DNA from: Catonella morbi ATCC 51271
Lineage (GTDB): Bacteria > Bacillota > Clostridia > Lachnospirales > Lachnospiraceae
DNA length: 64,000 nt
Assembly: GCF_000160035.2 (NCBI RefSeq)
Contig: NZ_KI535367.1
Coordinates: 682,322 to 746,321, forward strand
Reading direction: 5' to 3'
Shown here: positions 63,972-64,000 of the stretch, piece after piece
Layout of the letters: every line of letters starts with the position of its first letter
How positions within the stretch are numbered: position 1 is the first letter of the stretch
Position numbers and translations under genes: made by a program
The notes under the pieces: generated by a model
What the model saw: the letters and a program-made list of their open reading frames with translations, nothing else
Told to the model about the DNA's origin: nothing
Database searches by the model: none

Positions 63972-64000
63972 CTGTTCCATATTATTCCATATAAAAAAGA

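Overview
The window looks like chromosome of a low-GC, anaerobic, Gram-positive Clostridia, most likely a Lachnospiraceae. The reasons are AT-rich DNA with strong GGAGG ribosome sites, the hprK-glk-murB-rapZ-whiA run, paired short DUF3791-type genes, Rpn/PD-(D/E)XK proteins, a DUF438 protein and a V-type ATPase whose c-subunit carries Na+-type residues. Family-level placement is inference from gene content; no rRNA is present.

Layout. 1-7000: end of a DAHP synthase, an ApbE lipoprotein, an unknown membrane protein, a PD-(D/E)XK protein, and a two-gene ABC exporter behind a promoter with a DtxR-like palindrome. 7200-13200: a diguanylate cyclase overlapping glycogen phosphorylase, then malQ (glycogen breakdown). 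13200-19700: an Rpn protein with a possible attenuator, a structured repeat, a DUF1292 gene, gltX, a UvrD-type helicase and a broken hipBA-like module. 19700-25400: a kinase-like gene, two small genes, then a dlt-like acylation operon (AMP ligase, carrier, MBOAT, SGNH protein). 25400-36900: hprK, glk, murB, rapZ, whiA, dnaE, pfkA, dapA, a Cys-rich small protein and a HAD phosphatase. 37000-44100: a cassette repeated two and a half times, ended by a decayed IS256. 44100-53040: complete V-type ATPase operon on the minus strand. 53300-64000: DUF438 hemerythrin/PAS protein, Dabb protein, Na+ symporter, a toxin-antitoxin remnant, tRNA-Trp, TPR lipoprotein, hflX, a branched-chain aminotransferase, a 3-hydroxyacyl-CoA dehydrogenase and a LacI regulator.

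The most unusual region is 37039-43274. Each unit of about 2.9 kb has a structured leader holding a 19-codon reading frame (MKxRxFxNxRFCSIRAPxx), then a cytoplasmic repeat protein of 308 residues whose C-terminal motifs recall helveticin J-type bacteriocins, then a convergent gene for a secreted protein of about 510 residues that I do not recognise. Units 1 and 2 are intact; unit 3 is cut by an IS256 remnant and an adjoining deletion.

Other points of note: a 57-bp unit tandemly expanded four times inside the AMP ligase; several families of short palindromic intergenic repeats, one of which forms the 3' end of that ligase gene; a tandem 63-bp hairpin repeat between two ATPase genes; and two toxin-antitoxin modules whose toxins have lost their middle parts while the antitoxin, promoter and operator remain.
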